Source: Methanothermococcus sp. (lineage in GTDB: Archaea > AGJL01 > Methanococci > Methanococcales > Methanococcaceae). From it: a DNA stretch of 54,559 bases. Below, one piece after another: positions 1 to 7,954 of this stretch. Position 1 is the first letter of the stretch. The number at the start of each line of letters is the position of its first letter. The notes below the pieces were generated by a model that saw nothing but the letters and a program-made list of their open reading frames with translations, made no database searches and had not been told where the DNA came from. The stretch covers positions 1-54,559 of the forward strand of contig NZ_WAKW01000049.1 in NCBI RefSeq assembly GCF_015523155.1, written 5' to 3'. A program made the position numbers and the translations under genes.

Positions 1-151
1 GTTCTGCAAGTACAACATCATGTCCAGCTTCTGCAAACTCCATGGCAATTCTACTTCCACCATAAGGTGCCTCCCCACCATAATTTTTAGGAAGATTTAA
101 TTGATTTACATACAGGTTTTGGTTTCCTGCACCATATACTGAGATTTTCAT
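1..151 (-). CDS. Hmd-related protein, N-terminus only (runs off the left edge)
   Basis: Only the first 50 residues are present. They begin MKISVYGAGNQNLYVNQLNL and continue with a GGEAPYGGSR stretch and an FAEAGHDVVLAE segment. This is how I recall the methanogen family annotated as H2-forming methylenetetrahydromethanopterin dehydrogenase-related protein, a nucleotide-binding-fold relative of Hmd whose members are not shown to be the hydrogenase itself. The ATG at 151 is preceded on the minus strand by GGTGAT at 3-nt spacing, so the start is secure. Family assignment rests on N-terminal recall; the rest of the gene lies outside the window, so catalytic residues cannot be judged. Confidence 0.7.
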   Translation of the reverse strand, partial: MKISVYGAGNQNLYVNQLNLPKNYGGEAPYGGSRIAMEFAEAGHDVVLAE

Positions 152-200
152 AATATCACCATTATTATTAATGAGGTAATATATAAATAAATCTCCATAT

Positions 201-208
201 TATATAAA
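201..208 (-). promoter_or_regulatory. TATA box for the Hmd-related gene
   Basis: On the minus strand the sequence reads TTTATATA, about 50 nt upstream of the ATG at 151, preceded by a purine/A-rich BRE-like stretch. This fits an archaeal promoter with a short leader that includes the GGTGAT ribosome binding site. The rest of the 152-336 gap is AT-rich with no gene visible. Confidence 0.4.
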
Positions 209-336
209 GTTTTAAACCTATGTTTATGTCAGTATAAATTATTATTTTTTTATAAAAATATATTTTTATATAATTATTTAATTAAAATATATATATGTAT
301 AAATGTTATAGGGGATAAAATTTTTAAATTTATATA

Positions 337-410
337 TGGACTGGGCGGGATTTGAACCCGCGGCCTCCGCATAGCCAATGCGGCGATCTCCCAGTCTGAT
401 CTACCAGCCC
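337..410 (-). tRNA. tRNA-Ala (anticodon GGC)
   Basis: The minus strand folds into a full cloverleaf. The acceptor pairs GGGCTGG with CCAGTCC plus discriminator A, the anticodon stem CCGCA/TGCGG carries loop TTGGCTA (anticodon GGC), and the T arm is GCGGG TTCAAAT CCCGC. The third acceptor pair is G3-U70, the classical alanine identity element. CCA is not encoded. Confidence 0.96.
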
Positions 411-438
411 TATTGATAAAAATTCTAAGTTATTACTA

Positions 439-447
439 ATATATAAA
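439..447 (-). promoter_or_regulatory. TATA box of tRNA-Ala
   Basis: On the minus strand the sequence is TTTATATAT, preceded by CCAAAAAT (BRE-like) and lying about 30 nt before the tRNA 5' end. This matches methanococcal stable-RNA Box A sequences. Confidence 0.5.
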
Positions 448-483
448 ATTTTTGGTTTTATAAAATAAAAAAATAAATTAAAT

Positions 484-1536
484 TCATTCCATCATAATTT
501 TTTTGTTTTTATATTCAACAACTACCTTATTATTTATTTTTTTTCCATTTACTTCAATTTCATCCTCTATTTTCCCAATAATATAAGCGGGGATATTGTG
601 GTGATTTGCGATTTCAATGACCTTTTCAGCATCTTCTTTATCAACCACTATACAAAATCCTATGCCCATGTTGAATGTTTTAAACATTTCCTCGTCTGAA
701 ACATTTCCGATTCTCTGTATTTCTTTAAATATTGGAAGAGGCTCTGGAAGATTGTTAATTAAATAAACTACATTTTTATTTAACCTTATTAGCTTCCTAA
801 ATCCTCCTCCTGTGATATGTGCTAACCCTTTAACATCTATTTTTTTAATCATCTCTAAAACTGGTTTAACATAGATTCTTGTTGGAGTAAGAAGCTCCTC
901 TGCAATAGTTTTTCCATGAGATAGTTCATCGTTAATATCCATTTTTCCAATGTCGAAAAATACCTTTCTTGCAAGGGACAAACCGTTGCTGTGTATCCCA
1001 CTACTTCTAAGACCTATAATTACATCTCCTTTTTTTACATCATTTCCAGATATTACCTCATCCTTTTTTACAATGGCAAGCACAGTTCCGGCAATATCTA
1101 TTCCCTTCACCATATCTGGAAGTGTAGCAGTTTCTCCACCGATTAAGTTTATATTGGATTCCTTTAATCCTTTGTTTAATCCTTTACCAATTTGTCTCGC
1201 TATGTCTTCATTTATATCCTCAACTGCCATATAATCCACAAGTGCCACAGGTTCTGCCCCTATACATATAGCATCATTTACATTCATAGCTATCATATCT
1301 ATGGGAACAGTATCAAATTTATTTGCCATTTCTGCAACAATCATTTTACTGCCTACACCGTCGGTGCATAAAACTAAATAATAATCGCCGAATTCTATGG
1401 CTCCTGCATAGTGCCCTTTTAATTCCTCCGCTGGTTTTATGCTGTCAGTTCTTTTAAATGTTATTTGAGATACCAATGCCTTTATTATTTTGTCCTCTTT
1501 GTAGATATCTACTCCTGCGTCTTTGTACGATACCAT
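484..1536 (-). CDS. purM: Phosphoribosylformylglycinamidine cyclo-ligase (AIR synthetase)
   Basis: This 350-residue protein has the normal PurM length. It opens with the family signature VSYKDAGVDI and carries the dimer and ATP-binding motifs LCTDGVGSK (about residue 57), DMIAMNVNDAICIGAEP (about 80), GGETATLPDMV (about 134) and GLRSSGIHSNGLSL (about 176). It catalyses ATP-dependent ring closure of FGAM to AIR in cytoplasmic de novo purine synthesis. The ATG at 1536 has GGTGA five nucleotides upstream. It lies 35 bp downstream of the DUF89 gene on the same strand and may be cotranscribed. The C-terminus ends in a short Lys-rich tail. Confidence 0.97.
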   Translation of the reverse strand: MVSYKDAGVDIYKEDKIIKALVSQITFKRTDSIKPAEELKGHYAGAIEFGDYYLVLCTDGVGSKMIVAEMANKFDTVPIDMIAMNVNDAICIGAEPVALVDYMAVEDINEDIARQIGKGLNKGLKESNINLIGGETATLPDMVKGIDIAGTVLAIVKKDEVISGNDVKKGDVIIGLRSSGIHSNGLSLARKVFFDIGKMDINDELSHGKTIAEELLTPTRIYVKPVLEMIKKIDVKGLAHITGGGFRKLIRLNKNVVYLINNLPEPLPIFKEIQRIGNVSDEEMFKTFNMGIGFCIVVDKEDAEKVIEIANHHNIPAYIIGKIEDEIEVNGKKINNKVVVEYKNKKIMME

Positions 1537-1571
1537 TTTTTCACCATAACTAATTAATTTTATTATTATTT

Positions 1572-2465
1572 TTAATTTTTTATTTTTAATTTTTTATTTT
1601 TTAACAGTATATTATCCCCCACCTCAACTCCGACCATTTCGGCGATAGGGAGACATTTTGCTTTAAATATATAATATATTGGCTGTTCGATGTCATATTC
1701 AGTTAAACTTTCGAAGTTGCCCATGCCTTTTGCTATAATTATGTCCGCTTCTCTAAATTCTTTCAAGAATTCCTCTGATGATTCTTCTAATCTAACACCT
1801 ATGGCGTCATTTCCGCTTGTAATTACTTTTGCAATCTTATCAATTCCTGCAATTCTTGCATCATCAAGTGTGGCATCATTTAGTATAGGGGCCCCTTTAA
1901 CAGAAACTACAACATCGCAGTAGTTTTTTAACTCTTCAATTAGTATTTTATCAAATACCACTTCACCGGCATTATCGCAGATATACAATATTTTATTTGC
2001 ATCTTTTAAATCATTCAATAACTCTTTACTATGGTCTATTTTTAGTTTCCCACTTAGTGTTTCTTCTATTTTTTTATTAATATCTATATCTGTGCTATAT
2101 GGTCCAAAATCTATAACATTGCCTGCTATGGTTAATTTAACTTTACATATTATCCTGTTTAATGGATTATAGTCATTACATAGTTTTAACTCATCTTTCA
2201 ATTTTTCCAAATAATTTAATGCTATTTCGTTTGCAGTATCTTTTAATCTTTTATAAGGGTCAGGATTTCCGCTTATTTTTTTTAGATATCTATGAACAGT
2301 AGTTCCCATCCATGCTGCAACTGCATCTTCTCCATAAATTTTCTCTATAACTCCCAAACAGGCTTTTATTAGATTAAACTGTTCTTTCTCATTGTTTGAT
2401 ATTTCTTTTGAGGCATCTACGACCTGTCTTACAATACATGTTGCACATTCTGGTTTAATCTTCAA
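1572..2465 (-). CDS. DUF89-family protein (metal-dependent damage-control phosphatase type)
   Basis: This 297-residue cytoplasmic protein starts KPECATCIVRQ, the CxxC start of archaeal DUF89 proteins. It contains the family metal/phosphate motifs VIDFG (about 116), ICDNAGEVVFD (about 162) and KGMGNFESL (about 246). Known DUF89 members hydrolyse phosphate from damaged or overflow phosphometabolites (for example sugar phosphates); the substrate of this one cannot be read from sequence. The start codon is TTG at 2465 with GGTGAT three nucleotides upstream. It lies between crcB and purM on the same strand, with gaps of 51 and 35 bp. Confidence 0.85.
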   Translation of the reverse strand: MKIKPECATCIVRQVVDASKEISNNEKEQFNLIKACLGVIEKIYGEDAVAAWMGTTVHRYLKKISGNPDPYKRLKDTANEIALNYLEKLKDELKLCNDYNPLNRIICKVKLTIAGNVIDFGPYSTDIDINKKIEETLSGKLKIDHSKELLNDLKDANKILYICDNAGEVVFDKILIEELKNYCDVVVSVKGAPILNDATLDDARIAGIDKIAKVITSGNDAIGVRLEESSEEFLKEFREADIIIAKGMGNFESLTEYDIEQPIYYIFKAKCLPIAEMVGVEVGDNILLKNKKLKIKN

Positions 2466-2516
2466 GAAATCACCTTTTTATATTTATTACTTTTCTATAA
2501 TGTAATTATATATAAC

Positions 2517-2888
2517 CTATTTAAATAGTATCAATGAAATCAGCTTCCCAAGATAAACCATGCCAATACATCCAAAAACATTTAAAAGTATATTTATTAT
2601 AAATTTTAAGATATATCCTTCGTCCAGTAGTGAAAAGGTTTCATAACTAAATGTTGAAAATGTAGTTAATGCCCCACAAAATCCAGTAATGATTAAAAGC
2701 CGGCATTCTGGTGAAATGTCCAATGTTAATGAAGAATACATAATAAAACCAATTATAAAACTCCCTATTAAATTAACAATGAGCGTACCTGTGGGTAATC
2801 CAAATTTAACTGGAATAATACCACTTATTATATATCGTAATATTGCTCCAATAAATCCTCCAACACCTATTATTAAGAGTTCTCTCAC
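2517..2888 (-). CDS. crcB: CrcB/Fluc fluoride channel
   Basis: This is a 123-residue membrane protein of four predicted helices. It has the Fluc signatures GGFIGAILRY (N-terminal), NLIGSFIIGF (helix 2) and GFCGALTTFSTFSYE (helix 3, with the polar track and Phe box). Fluc proteins work as dual-topology dimers exporting F-; a single gene here suggests a homodimer. The start is GTG at 2888 with GGTGA five nucleotides before it; the overlapping ATG at 2890 is out of frame and hits TGA at once. I looked for a fluoride riboswitch upstream and saw none. Confidence 0.93.
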   Translation of the reverse strand: MRELLIIGVGGFIGAILRYIISGIIPVKFGLPTGTLIVNLIGSFIIGFIMYSSLTLDISPECRLLIITGFCGALTTFSTFSYETFSLLDEGYILKFIINILLNVFGCIGMVYLGKLISLILFK

Positions 2889-2968
2889 ATTTTCACCAAT
2901 AAATATTTATATACCATGAGGACAATGTATAACAAGGATGTAAAATAAATATATATTACCTATGATAA

Positions 2969-3043
2969 GGGCCCGTAGTTTAGCCTGGATAGAATACGGG
3001 GCTTCGGACCCCGTGATCGAGGGTTCAAATCCCTCCGGGCTCG
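2969..3043 (+). tRNA. tRNA-Arg (anticodon TCG)
   Basis: The plus strand folds with acceptor GGGCCCG/CGGGCTC (one G-U pair), discriminator G, anticodon stem CGGGG/CCCCG with loop CTTCGGA (anticodon TCG), and T arm GAGGG TTCAAAT CCCTC. CCA is not encoded. A TATA-like AATATATATT lies about 20 nt upstream. Confidence 0.95.
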
Positions 3044-3073
3044 TATTTTTATAATACATTTTTATAACTTATT

Positions 3074-3105
3074 TTAGGTTCCAACCGAAGCGAGGTTGGG
3101 CTTTT
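3074..3105 (+). repeat. tRNA-linked hairpin repeat, copy 1
   Basis: The sequence TTAGGTTCCAACC-GAAGCGA-GGTTGG is followed by CTTTTATAAAA. CCAACC and GGTTGG pair perfectly around a 7-nt loop. It lies 30 nt 3' of tRNA-Arg and between convergent genes, so it could be a terminator or processing signal. Related copies follow tRNA-Gly(GCC) and, in degraded form, tRNA-Leu. Confidence 0.6.
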
Positions 3106-3114
3106 ATAAAATAA

Positions 3115-3669
3115 TTAATTATCATTTTCCATAGCCATTTTTAATATTTTTTCTAAATTATTTAAATAGGTAGCATAATCTCCCTCATTAATAACAACAT
3201 AATCAGCCAAAGATATTACCCTTCCAATGGAAAACTCCAATTCTCTTAAATCCCTTTCAACAAATTTAGCCCATTCTGATGCATCATCTTCTCTTTTTCT
3301 TGATTTTAACCTGTTAAATCGGGTTTTCGGTGAAGAATGTATTGCAATAATTGTTAATGGATGGAATTTTCTAAAATATTTAACCTCATACATACTTCGT
3401 ATGCCCTCTATGATAACTATTTCTTCGTTATTATAATTTTCCTCTATATATTGAAGACATGGAACTGCTACTGCCTCGTTTCCATATTTTTTCCTTAATT
3501 CTACTGCTGTATTTCCTACATTTTCGGGATTTAATTCCAATCCCTTTTTCATAGTTTCATGACGAACTACGTCCCCCATAGAAATTACTGGTATATTGTA
3601 TTTTCTTGCTATTTCTATTATTGCACTTTTTCCAGAACCTGGCATTCCTGTAATACCTATCAATTTCAT
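3115..3669 (-). CDS. UPF0200-family P-loop protein (nucleotide kinase-like)
   Basis: This 184-residue protein begins [15 protein letters not shown], a Walker A loop at residues 8-15, and has the adenylate-kinase-like features SMGDVVRHE (about 30) and a LID-like Arg cluster [13 protein letters not shown] (about 122). It matches archaeal UPF0200 proteins as I recall them, resembling dephospho-CoA or NMP kinases. The substrate is not established and I do not assign one. The start ATG at 3669 has GGGAT five nucleotides upstream. It lies 8 bp downstream of the pilin gene on the same strand, so the two are probably cotranscribed. Confidence 0.8.
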   Translation of the reverse strand: MKLIGITGMPGSGKSAIIEIARKYNIPVISMGDVVRHETMKKGLELNPENVGNTAVELRKKYGNEAVAVPCLQYIEENYNNEEIVIIEGIRSMYEVKYFRKFHPLTIIAIHSSPKTRFNRLKSRKREDDASEWAKFVERDLRELEFSIGRVISLADYVVINEGDYATYLNNLEKILKMAMENDN

Positions 3670-3677
3670 AATATCCC

Positions 3678-3872
3678 TTAATTTACAGTTTTTAATGCAT
3701 TCATTGTGGCATCAGATGTTTTATTTATAATTTCTATGTTTGTATTTTTAACATTTATTGCAGATTTTAGCATATAATACCCAAGCAATGCTGCTGCGGT
3801 TATGCCTGCAAACATGAGAATAGAAAATTCTAAGCTAATCTGCCCTCTACAAGAGCATATTTTTTTTATCAT
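3678..3872 (-). CDS. Class III signal peptide (type IV pilin-like) protein
   Basis: This small 64-residue protein starts [23 protein letters not shown]. The motif GQISLEFS followed directly by a hydrophobic helix (about residues 15-35) is the class III archaeal prepilin signal (Q-x-S-x-E), cut before the Gln by an EppA-type peptidase. The mature product would be about 54 residues: a hydrophobic filament helix plus a short polar tail ending ALKTVN. The start ATG at 3872 is preceded by GGTGG. An A24 prepilin peptidase gene is present at 18163. It could be a minor pilin of the Epd type; the exact filament is not readable. Confidence 0.85.
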   Translation of the reverse strand: MIKKICSCRGQISLEFSILMFAGITAAALLGYYMLKSAINVKNTNIEIINKTSDATMNALKTVN

Positions 3873-3961
3873 AAAACCACCAAAGTTATGATAAAGTATA
3901 TTTTAATTAAATATGATATATGTTATTCTTTTTATATAAATAATTTAATTTTGGTGATATC

Positions 3962-6475
3962 TTGATTATAATAAGAAAACTAAAAAAGAAAAAACAAAAA
4001 CAAGAGCTCGAAATAATTGACCTTATATATAACATAAAATATTACGGCACTTTAAGAGGGACGAACACTAAATTAAGTATATATAAATGTAAGGAGGAAA
4101 AAGATGGGAACATAAAACCAATTCAGCCTTCAAAAGTGATGAATGTCCTAAAAACTAGTAAAAAGGTTTATTTAAATAATGACGAAGAATCATTAAAATT
4201 AGAAGATTTTTTAAAACAGAATAATATCAAATATGATTACATAGAGCTCTGCCCATTCTGTCTAATAAAAGGGAGATACAACGAAATAGATAAAAGCAAC
4301 AGATACAGATTTTATAACCAATATATATGTTTTGACTGTGCAGTAGAGGAAGTTAAACATGAAGTGAATATTAACGAGGAATTTATAGAAAAACTTTTAC
4401 GAAGATTTAAAGATGTAAATAAAGTAATAGATTTATTTGTTATGAAAAATCCCCTGGATAACCCTGATTTAACAAAATATGATGTTTTAACGGGTAGTGA
4501 AGAGGATAAAATAGAAAACTATAAAATAGACCAGTTGAATATTCCCTATGAATTAAAAGAAATTATAAAAAACAGAGGCATAAAGGAGCTCCTACCAGTT
4601 CAAACACTTGCCGTTAAAGGAGGCTTATTGGATGGAAAGGATTTGATAATTACCTCTGCAACATCCTCTGGAAAAACCCTTATTGGGGAATTGGCAGGTA
4701 TAAAAAATTTAAAGGAAGGTAGGGGGAAATTATTATTTTTGGTTCCGCTTGTAGCATTGGCAAATCAGAAATATATTGAATTTAAAGAACGTTATGAAAA
4801 AATGGGGCTAACTGTTAGTTTAAGAGTAGGTATGGGGAGATTGTCAGAGGATAAATCAGAATTCATAAACACGGATATAAATGCCGATATTGTTGTTGGA
4901 ACCTATGAGGGTATTGATTTTTTGGTTAGGTCTGGAAAATTAAGGGAGGTAGGAACTGTTGTAATTGATGAAGTTCATTCATTGAATATGGAAGAGAGGG
5001 GAGCTCGCCTTGACGGACTTATAAGCAGGTTGAGGTATTTAAAAAACATCTTAAAAAGTAATATCCAAATGATATATTTGTCCGCCACGGTGGGAAATCC
5101 AGAGGAGCTCGCAAAGAATCTCAATGCAAATGTGGTTATATATAATGGAAGACCTGTTCCCCTTGAAAGACATATTATTTTTGCTAAAAACGATTATAAT
5201 AAATTAAATTTAATAAAAGAAATCGTTAAAAAAGAGTTTAACACAAAATCAAAATATGGATTTAGAGGTCAGAGCTTAATATTTACCTATTCAAGAAAAA
5301 GGGCGGAATATATTTCGAATTTCTTAAATACAAAGGGAATAAAATCGGATTACTACCATGGGGGTATGGAGTATAAAAGAAGGAGAATGGTGGAGGATAA
5401 TTTTTTAAATCAAAAAATTATGTGCGTAGTTACAACAGCAGCACTTGCAGCAGGTGTGGATTTTCCAGCATCCACAGTAGTTCTTGAAAGTTTAGCCATG
5501 GGCGGAGATTGGCTTAATCCATCAGAATTCCAGCAAATGTGCGGTAGAGCAGGTAGAAAAGGCATGCATGATAGGGGAAAGGTCTATATGCTTGTGGAAA
5601 TTGGTAAAAAATACCATGCTAAAATGGGAAACACCGAGGACGAAGTGGCATTTAAACTACTGAGCTCAGAAGCTGAGGATGTTGTGGTGGAATATACTGA
5701 GGATGAAGAACTGGAACAGATACTTGCCAGTGTGGGCTCTATTGAAAGATATTTAAAATCGTTTAATAGCAATACATCAGTTAATAAAAATGAATTAAAT
5801 AAGGTTCCATTAATGGGGAGAAATCACGATTTAGATTATATTATTGGTAAATTAAACGACTATCATATGATAAAATCCTATAACAACAAAATAGACATTA
5901 CAAAATATGGCTATACTACGGCAATATCATTCTTATATCCTAAGGATGCCGAGCTCATTCGAACTAATTTAAATAAACCAATTATGGATTTAACTGCTCT
6001 AATAAACCCCTTTGAGAATTTATACGTCCCAAATAATATAAAAAATAAGATTTCAAAAATAATTCATACCAATATTCCAACAAGGTTTATAGATGCCTTT
6101 GAGATTGTAAAGGAAAATATTTCAAAAATAACCGATAGGGATTTAAGAGATAGGATTCTACCGTGGATGATAGAATTTGAAGGTATGATTGAAGAGGATA
6201 TAATAAAATATTTCTCAAAATATATATTAAATCTAAGGATAAACAAAAAAACTCCATCGCAGATTTCAAAGATTATCTATGAAAATTTCAATCTACAAAC
6301 CTATTCGGGGGATATATATTCATACCTTGAAAATACAATAAAAATTCTGGATGCAGTTGAAAGGATAGGAACTATTTATAACAAAAATATATCAAACGAA
6401 GCAAGAGAGTTTAAAGAGAATATTTCGAATCCTTATAGACATAAATATATACATAAAAATGAAAAAATAAAATAA
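3962..6475 (+). CDS. Ski2/Hel308-like DEAD/DEAH-box helicase with N-terminal zinc finger
   Basis: This 837-residue cytoplasmic helicase has a roughly 190-residue N-terminal extension with a C4 zinc-finger pattern (CPFC about 97, CFDC about 126). The helicase core follows: Q-motif-like LPVQTLAVKGGL, Walker A SATSSGKT (about 232), DEVH box VIDEVHS (about 333), motif III LSATVGN, and motif VI QMCGRAGRKG (about 521). The C-terminal 250 residues resemble the winged-helix/ratchet part of Ski2-like enzymes but are divergent. It should be an ATP-dependent nucleic-acid motor; DNA versus RNA cannot be told. The start is TTG at 3962 with GGTGAT three nucleotides upstream. It is transcribed divergently from the pilin gene. 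Confidence 0.85.
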   Translation: MIIIRKLKKKKQKQELEIIDLIYNIKYYGTLRGTNTKLSIYKCKEEKDGNIKPIQPSKVMNVLKTSKKVYLNNDEESLKLEDFLKQNNIKYDYIELCPFCLIKGRYNEIDKSNRYRFYNQYICFDCAVEEVKHEVNINEEFIEKLLRRFKDVNKVIDLFVMKNPLDNPDLTKYDVLTGSEEDKIENYKIDQLNIPYELKEIIKNRGIKELLPVQTLAVKGGLLDGKDLIITSATSSGKTLIGELAGIKNLKEGRGKLLFLVPLVALANQKYIEFKERYEKMGLTVSLRVGMGRLSEDKSEFINTDINADIVVGTYEGIDFLVRSGKLREVGTVVIDEVHSLNMEERGARLDGLISRLRYLKNILKSNIQMIYLSATVGNPEELAKNLNANVVIYNGRPVPLERHIIFAKNDYNKLNLIKEIVKKEFNTKSKYGFRGQSLIFTYSRKRAEYISNFLNTKGIKSDYYHGGMEYKRRRMVEDNFLNQKIMCVVTTAALAAGVDFPASTVVLESLAMGGDWLNPSEFQQMCGRAGRKGMHDRGKVYMLVEIGKKYHAKMGNTEDEVAFKLLSSEAEDVVVEYTEDEELEQILASVGSIERYLKSFNSNTSVNKNELNKVPLMGRNHDLDYIIGKLNDYHMIKSYNNKIDITKYGYTTAISFLYPKDAELIRTNLNKPIMDLTALINPFENLYVPNNIKNKISKIIHTNIPTRFIDAFEIVKENISKITDRDLRDRILPWMIEFEGMIEEDIIKYFSKYILNLRINKKTPSQISKIIYENFNLQTYSGDIYSYLENTIKILDAVERIGTIYNKNISNEAREFKENISNPYRHKYIHKNEKIK

Positions 6476-6602
6476 AAATTAAACACCACATAATATGCAT
6501 TTTTATGTAATGTGAATTATCTTCTCTCTTATGAACGGGGTTAAACGAAACCTTTCGGTAATTTGAAAATTTAACGCTCACTTACTTCGTAAGCGAAATG
6601 AA

Positions 6603-6641
6603 GGAATTATAACGGTAGAGGACTTCTTACCAAAATAAGTT
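6603..6641 (-). repeat. GAGAAGTC-type repeat, copy 1 (degenerate)
   Basis: The minus strand reads AACTTATTTTGGTAAGAAGT then CCTCTACCG. It aligns with AACTTATTTCGGCGAGAAGT at 16710 and with the 32211 copy, but the right half has lost its pairing arm. It lies in the 263-bp gap between the helicase and tRNA-Gly(TCC). That gap also holds a small hairpin (CTTAC-TTC-GTAAG near 6588) and no gene that I can see. Confidence 0.4.
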
Positions 6642-6738
6642 AAAATAGATATTTGAAGTATGCAATAAATTACTTTATTTCATTTTTTAGTATTTTTATA
6701 ATTAAATTTATAAATATACTTACTTAAAATAAAAAAAA

Positions 6739-6811
6739 TGCGCCAGTCGGGATTTGAACCCGAGTTACTGGCTTGGAAGGCCAGAGTGATACCAGGCTAC
6801 ACCACTGGCGC
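6739..6811 (-). tRNA. tRNA-Gly (anticodon TCC)
   Basis: The acceptor is GCGCCAG/CTGGCGC with discriminator A, the anticodon stem CTGGC/GCCAG has loop CTTCCAA (anticodon TCC), and the T arm is CTCGGG-TTCAAAT-CCCGA(G-like). CCA is not encoded. It has no clear promoter of its own; it lies 120 bp downstream of tRNA-Gly(GCC) on the same strand and is probably read from that promoter. Confidence 0.95.
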
Positions 6812-6822
6812 ACATATGATAT

Positions 6823-6847
6823 TTGTAAGAATGCGGCCTCCGGGATT
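6823..6847. repeat. 25-bp direct repeat, copy A (displaced tRNA-Gly 3' end)
   Basis: This stretch is identical to 6923-6947, exactly 100 bp away. The shared part includes the last 16 bases of tRNA-Gly(GCC) and the 9 bases 3' of it. It is a tRNA 3'-end fragment without the rest of the cloverleaf. Confidence 0.9.
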
Positions 6848-6852
6848 CAAAC

Positions 6853-6873
6853 GCAACTTTTAGAAAAAGTTGC
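6853..6873. repeat. Perfect 9-bp inverted repeat between the tRNA-Gly genes
   Basis: GCAACTTTT and AAAAGTTGC pair perfectly around AGA. On the minus strand it lies downstream of tRNA-Gly(GCC), inside the 100-bp duplicated interval. It could be a terminator-like or RNA-processing hairpin. Confidence 0.6.
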
Positions 6874-6876
6874 ATC

Positions 6877-6913
6877 AAAAATCCAACCTCGCTTCGCTCG
6901 TTTTGGAACCTAA
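6877..6913 (-). repeat. tRNA-linked hairpin repeat, copy 2
   Basis: The minus strand reads TTAGGTTCCAAAACGAGCGA then AGCGAGGTTGGATTTTT, lying 18 nt 3' of tRNA-Gly(GCC). It shares TTAGGTTCCAA and CGAAGCGAGGTTGG with copy 1, with a 5-nt insertion in the loop. Outer arms CCAA/TTGG are followed by a T run. Confidence 0.65.
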
Positions 6914-6922
6914 GACCATAAG

Positions 6923-6947
6923 TTGTAAGAATGCGGCCTCCGGGATT
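6923..6947. repeat. 25-bp direct repeat, copy B (in tRNA-Gly 3' end)
   Basis: This is the intact partner of the 6823-6847 copy. It covers the 3' end of the functional tRNA-Gly(GCC) gene and its immediate flank. Confidence 0.9.
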
Positions 6948-7004
6948 TGAACCCGGGTATCGGCCGTGGCAGGGCCGTATGATACCAGGCTACATCAAGG
7001 CCGC
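6932..7004 (-). tRNA. tRNA-Gly (anticodon GCC)
   Basis: The acceptor is GCGGCCT/AGGCCGC with discriminator A, the anticodon stem CGGCC/GGCCG has loop CTGCCAC (anticodon GCC), and the T arm is CCCGG GTTCAAAT CCGGG. CCA is not encoded. It has its own promoter and is probably the first gene of a two-tRNA transcript. Confidence 0.95.
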
Positions 7005-7015
7005 TTTTTCATTAT

Positions 7016-7060
7016 ACGAGCAAACTATACAAAGGGAGTTATACTATATAAATATTTCGG
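7016..7060 (-). promoter_or_regulatory. tRNA-Gly promoter (BRE/TATA and start box)
   Basis: On the minus strand CCGAAATA (BRE) runs into TTTATATA (7045-7052). TGCTCGT (7016-7022) follows about 25 nt downstream and resembles the methanococcal start box TGCAAGT. This is the expected layout for a stable-RNA promoter. Confidence 0.75.
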
Positions 7061-7092
7061 TTGTGATATATTTTGCACATATATAAATATAA

Positions 7093-7884
7093 TTAATATT
7101 TAATATTTAAATCATATATCCATTTAATATTTCCCTTCAAAACACATCTTGCCACAGATATAAAATCAGCGTATTTCAACATTTCCTCTGCATCTTTGAT
7201 TGAATTTATGGAATTATTCCCAATGATAATTTTATCTTCAAAATTATATGTTATTTCTTTTAAATAATCTAAATCAGGATAATTTTTACCTGGATTGAAG
7301 CAATCAACATGTAATCCATTAAAATAATGCCTTACATTATTTAAATTATCAATTAATTCCTCAACAGGTATAAAGTTTGCCCTTATCTTTAAAAAAACAG
7401 GAATATTTAAGTTTAAATCGTTTATTTTTTCTAAAAAATTTTTTAGAATAATATTATTTTCTTTTTTTAGGAGATTTTGTCCAATGCCTAATTCTGTAAT
7501 TTCCGGCTGTCGGCAATGGCAGTTTAATTCGATTATATCGGCGTATTTTCCAATAGTTTTTATATTACTTATAGATTTTTCAATGTCTTTGAATCTAATA
7601 TTTACAGAAACCAATGCGTTGCTTTTTTTTGCCTCATTTATTTCCTTTTTTATTAAATCATCGAATTTATCTAAATTGTATATGAATTCTTTCCTTCCCC
7701 TTTTTACAATTTTTTCACTGGCAATTTGAGTGGCTTCGTCTAAATCATAGGCACCAATACTAACAATACCAAACAAATTTTTATATTTTTTGCAGAAACT
7801 TCCATCTGTAATCCCGGCCATTGGTGCAAGGGTAACTTTTTTATTTTCACATAATTTTAGTATGTTGTGATTATTAGGGGACAT
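7093..7884 (-). CDS. NifR3/DUS-related TIM-barrel protein (archaeal)
   Basis: This 263-residue protein has VTLAPMAGITDG at residues 16-27, the FMN-binding start of dihydrouridine synthase-like barrels. It has ELNCHCRQPEI (about 118) where classical Dus enzymes have N-x-G-C-P, then VFLKIRANF (about 160) and VSIGAYDL/ADFISVARC segments. It matches the small archaeal NifR3-related family, which is shorter than true Dus (about 320) and lacks the C-terminal RNA-binding helical domain. An FMN oxidoreductase role, perhaps tRNA dihydrouridine formation, is inference. It lies 70 bp downstream of GTP cyclohydrolase III, a pairing I recall from M. jannaschii. TGAT precedes the ATG. Confidence 0.75.
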   Translation of the reverse strand: MSPNNHNILKLCENKKVTLAPMAGITDGSFCKKYKNLFGIVSIGAYDLDEATQIASEKIVKRGRKEFIYNLDKFDDLIKKEINEAKKSNALVSVNIRFKDIEKSISNIKTIGKYADIIELNCHCRQPEITELGIGQNLLKKENNIILKNFLEKINDLNLNIPVFLKIRANFIPVEELIDNLNNVRHYFNGLHVDCFNPGKNYPDLDYLKEITYNFEDKIIIGNNSINSIKDAEEMLKYADFISVARCVLKGNIKWIYDLNIKY

Positions 7885-7954
7885 GTTATCAATTTTTTAT
7901 TATTATTATTTCGATTATTCTAATTATTACTTTGTTAATAAAATGCCTTTTTCC

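Noticed and set aside
950-1234. Plus-strand ORF inside purM (and similar ORFs opposite most genes)
   Set aside because: These are antisense shadows of well-recognised genes, with no ribosome binding site and no family resemblance.
2889-2968. Fluoride riboswitch upstream of crcB
   Set aside because: The leader is very short and AT-rich. I do not see the conserved crcB-motif elements, and GGTGA lies directly before the GTG start.
6823-6850. tRNA-Gly pseudogene
   Set aside because: Only the last 16 bases of the tRNA are present, without anticodon or acceptor 5' half; it is a 3'-end duplication, not a decayed full gene.
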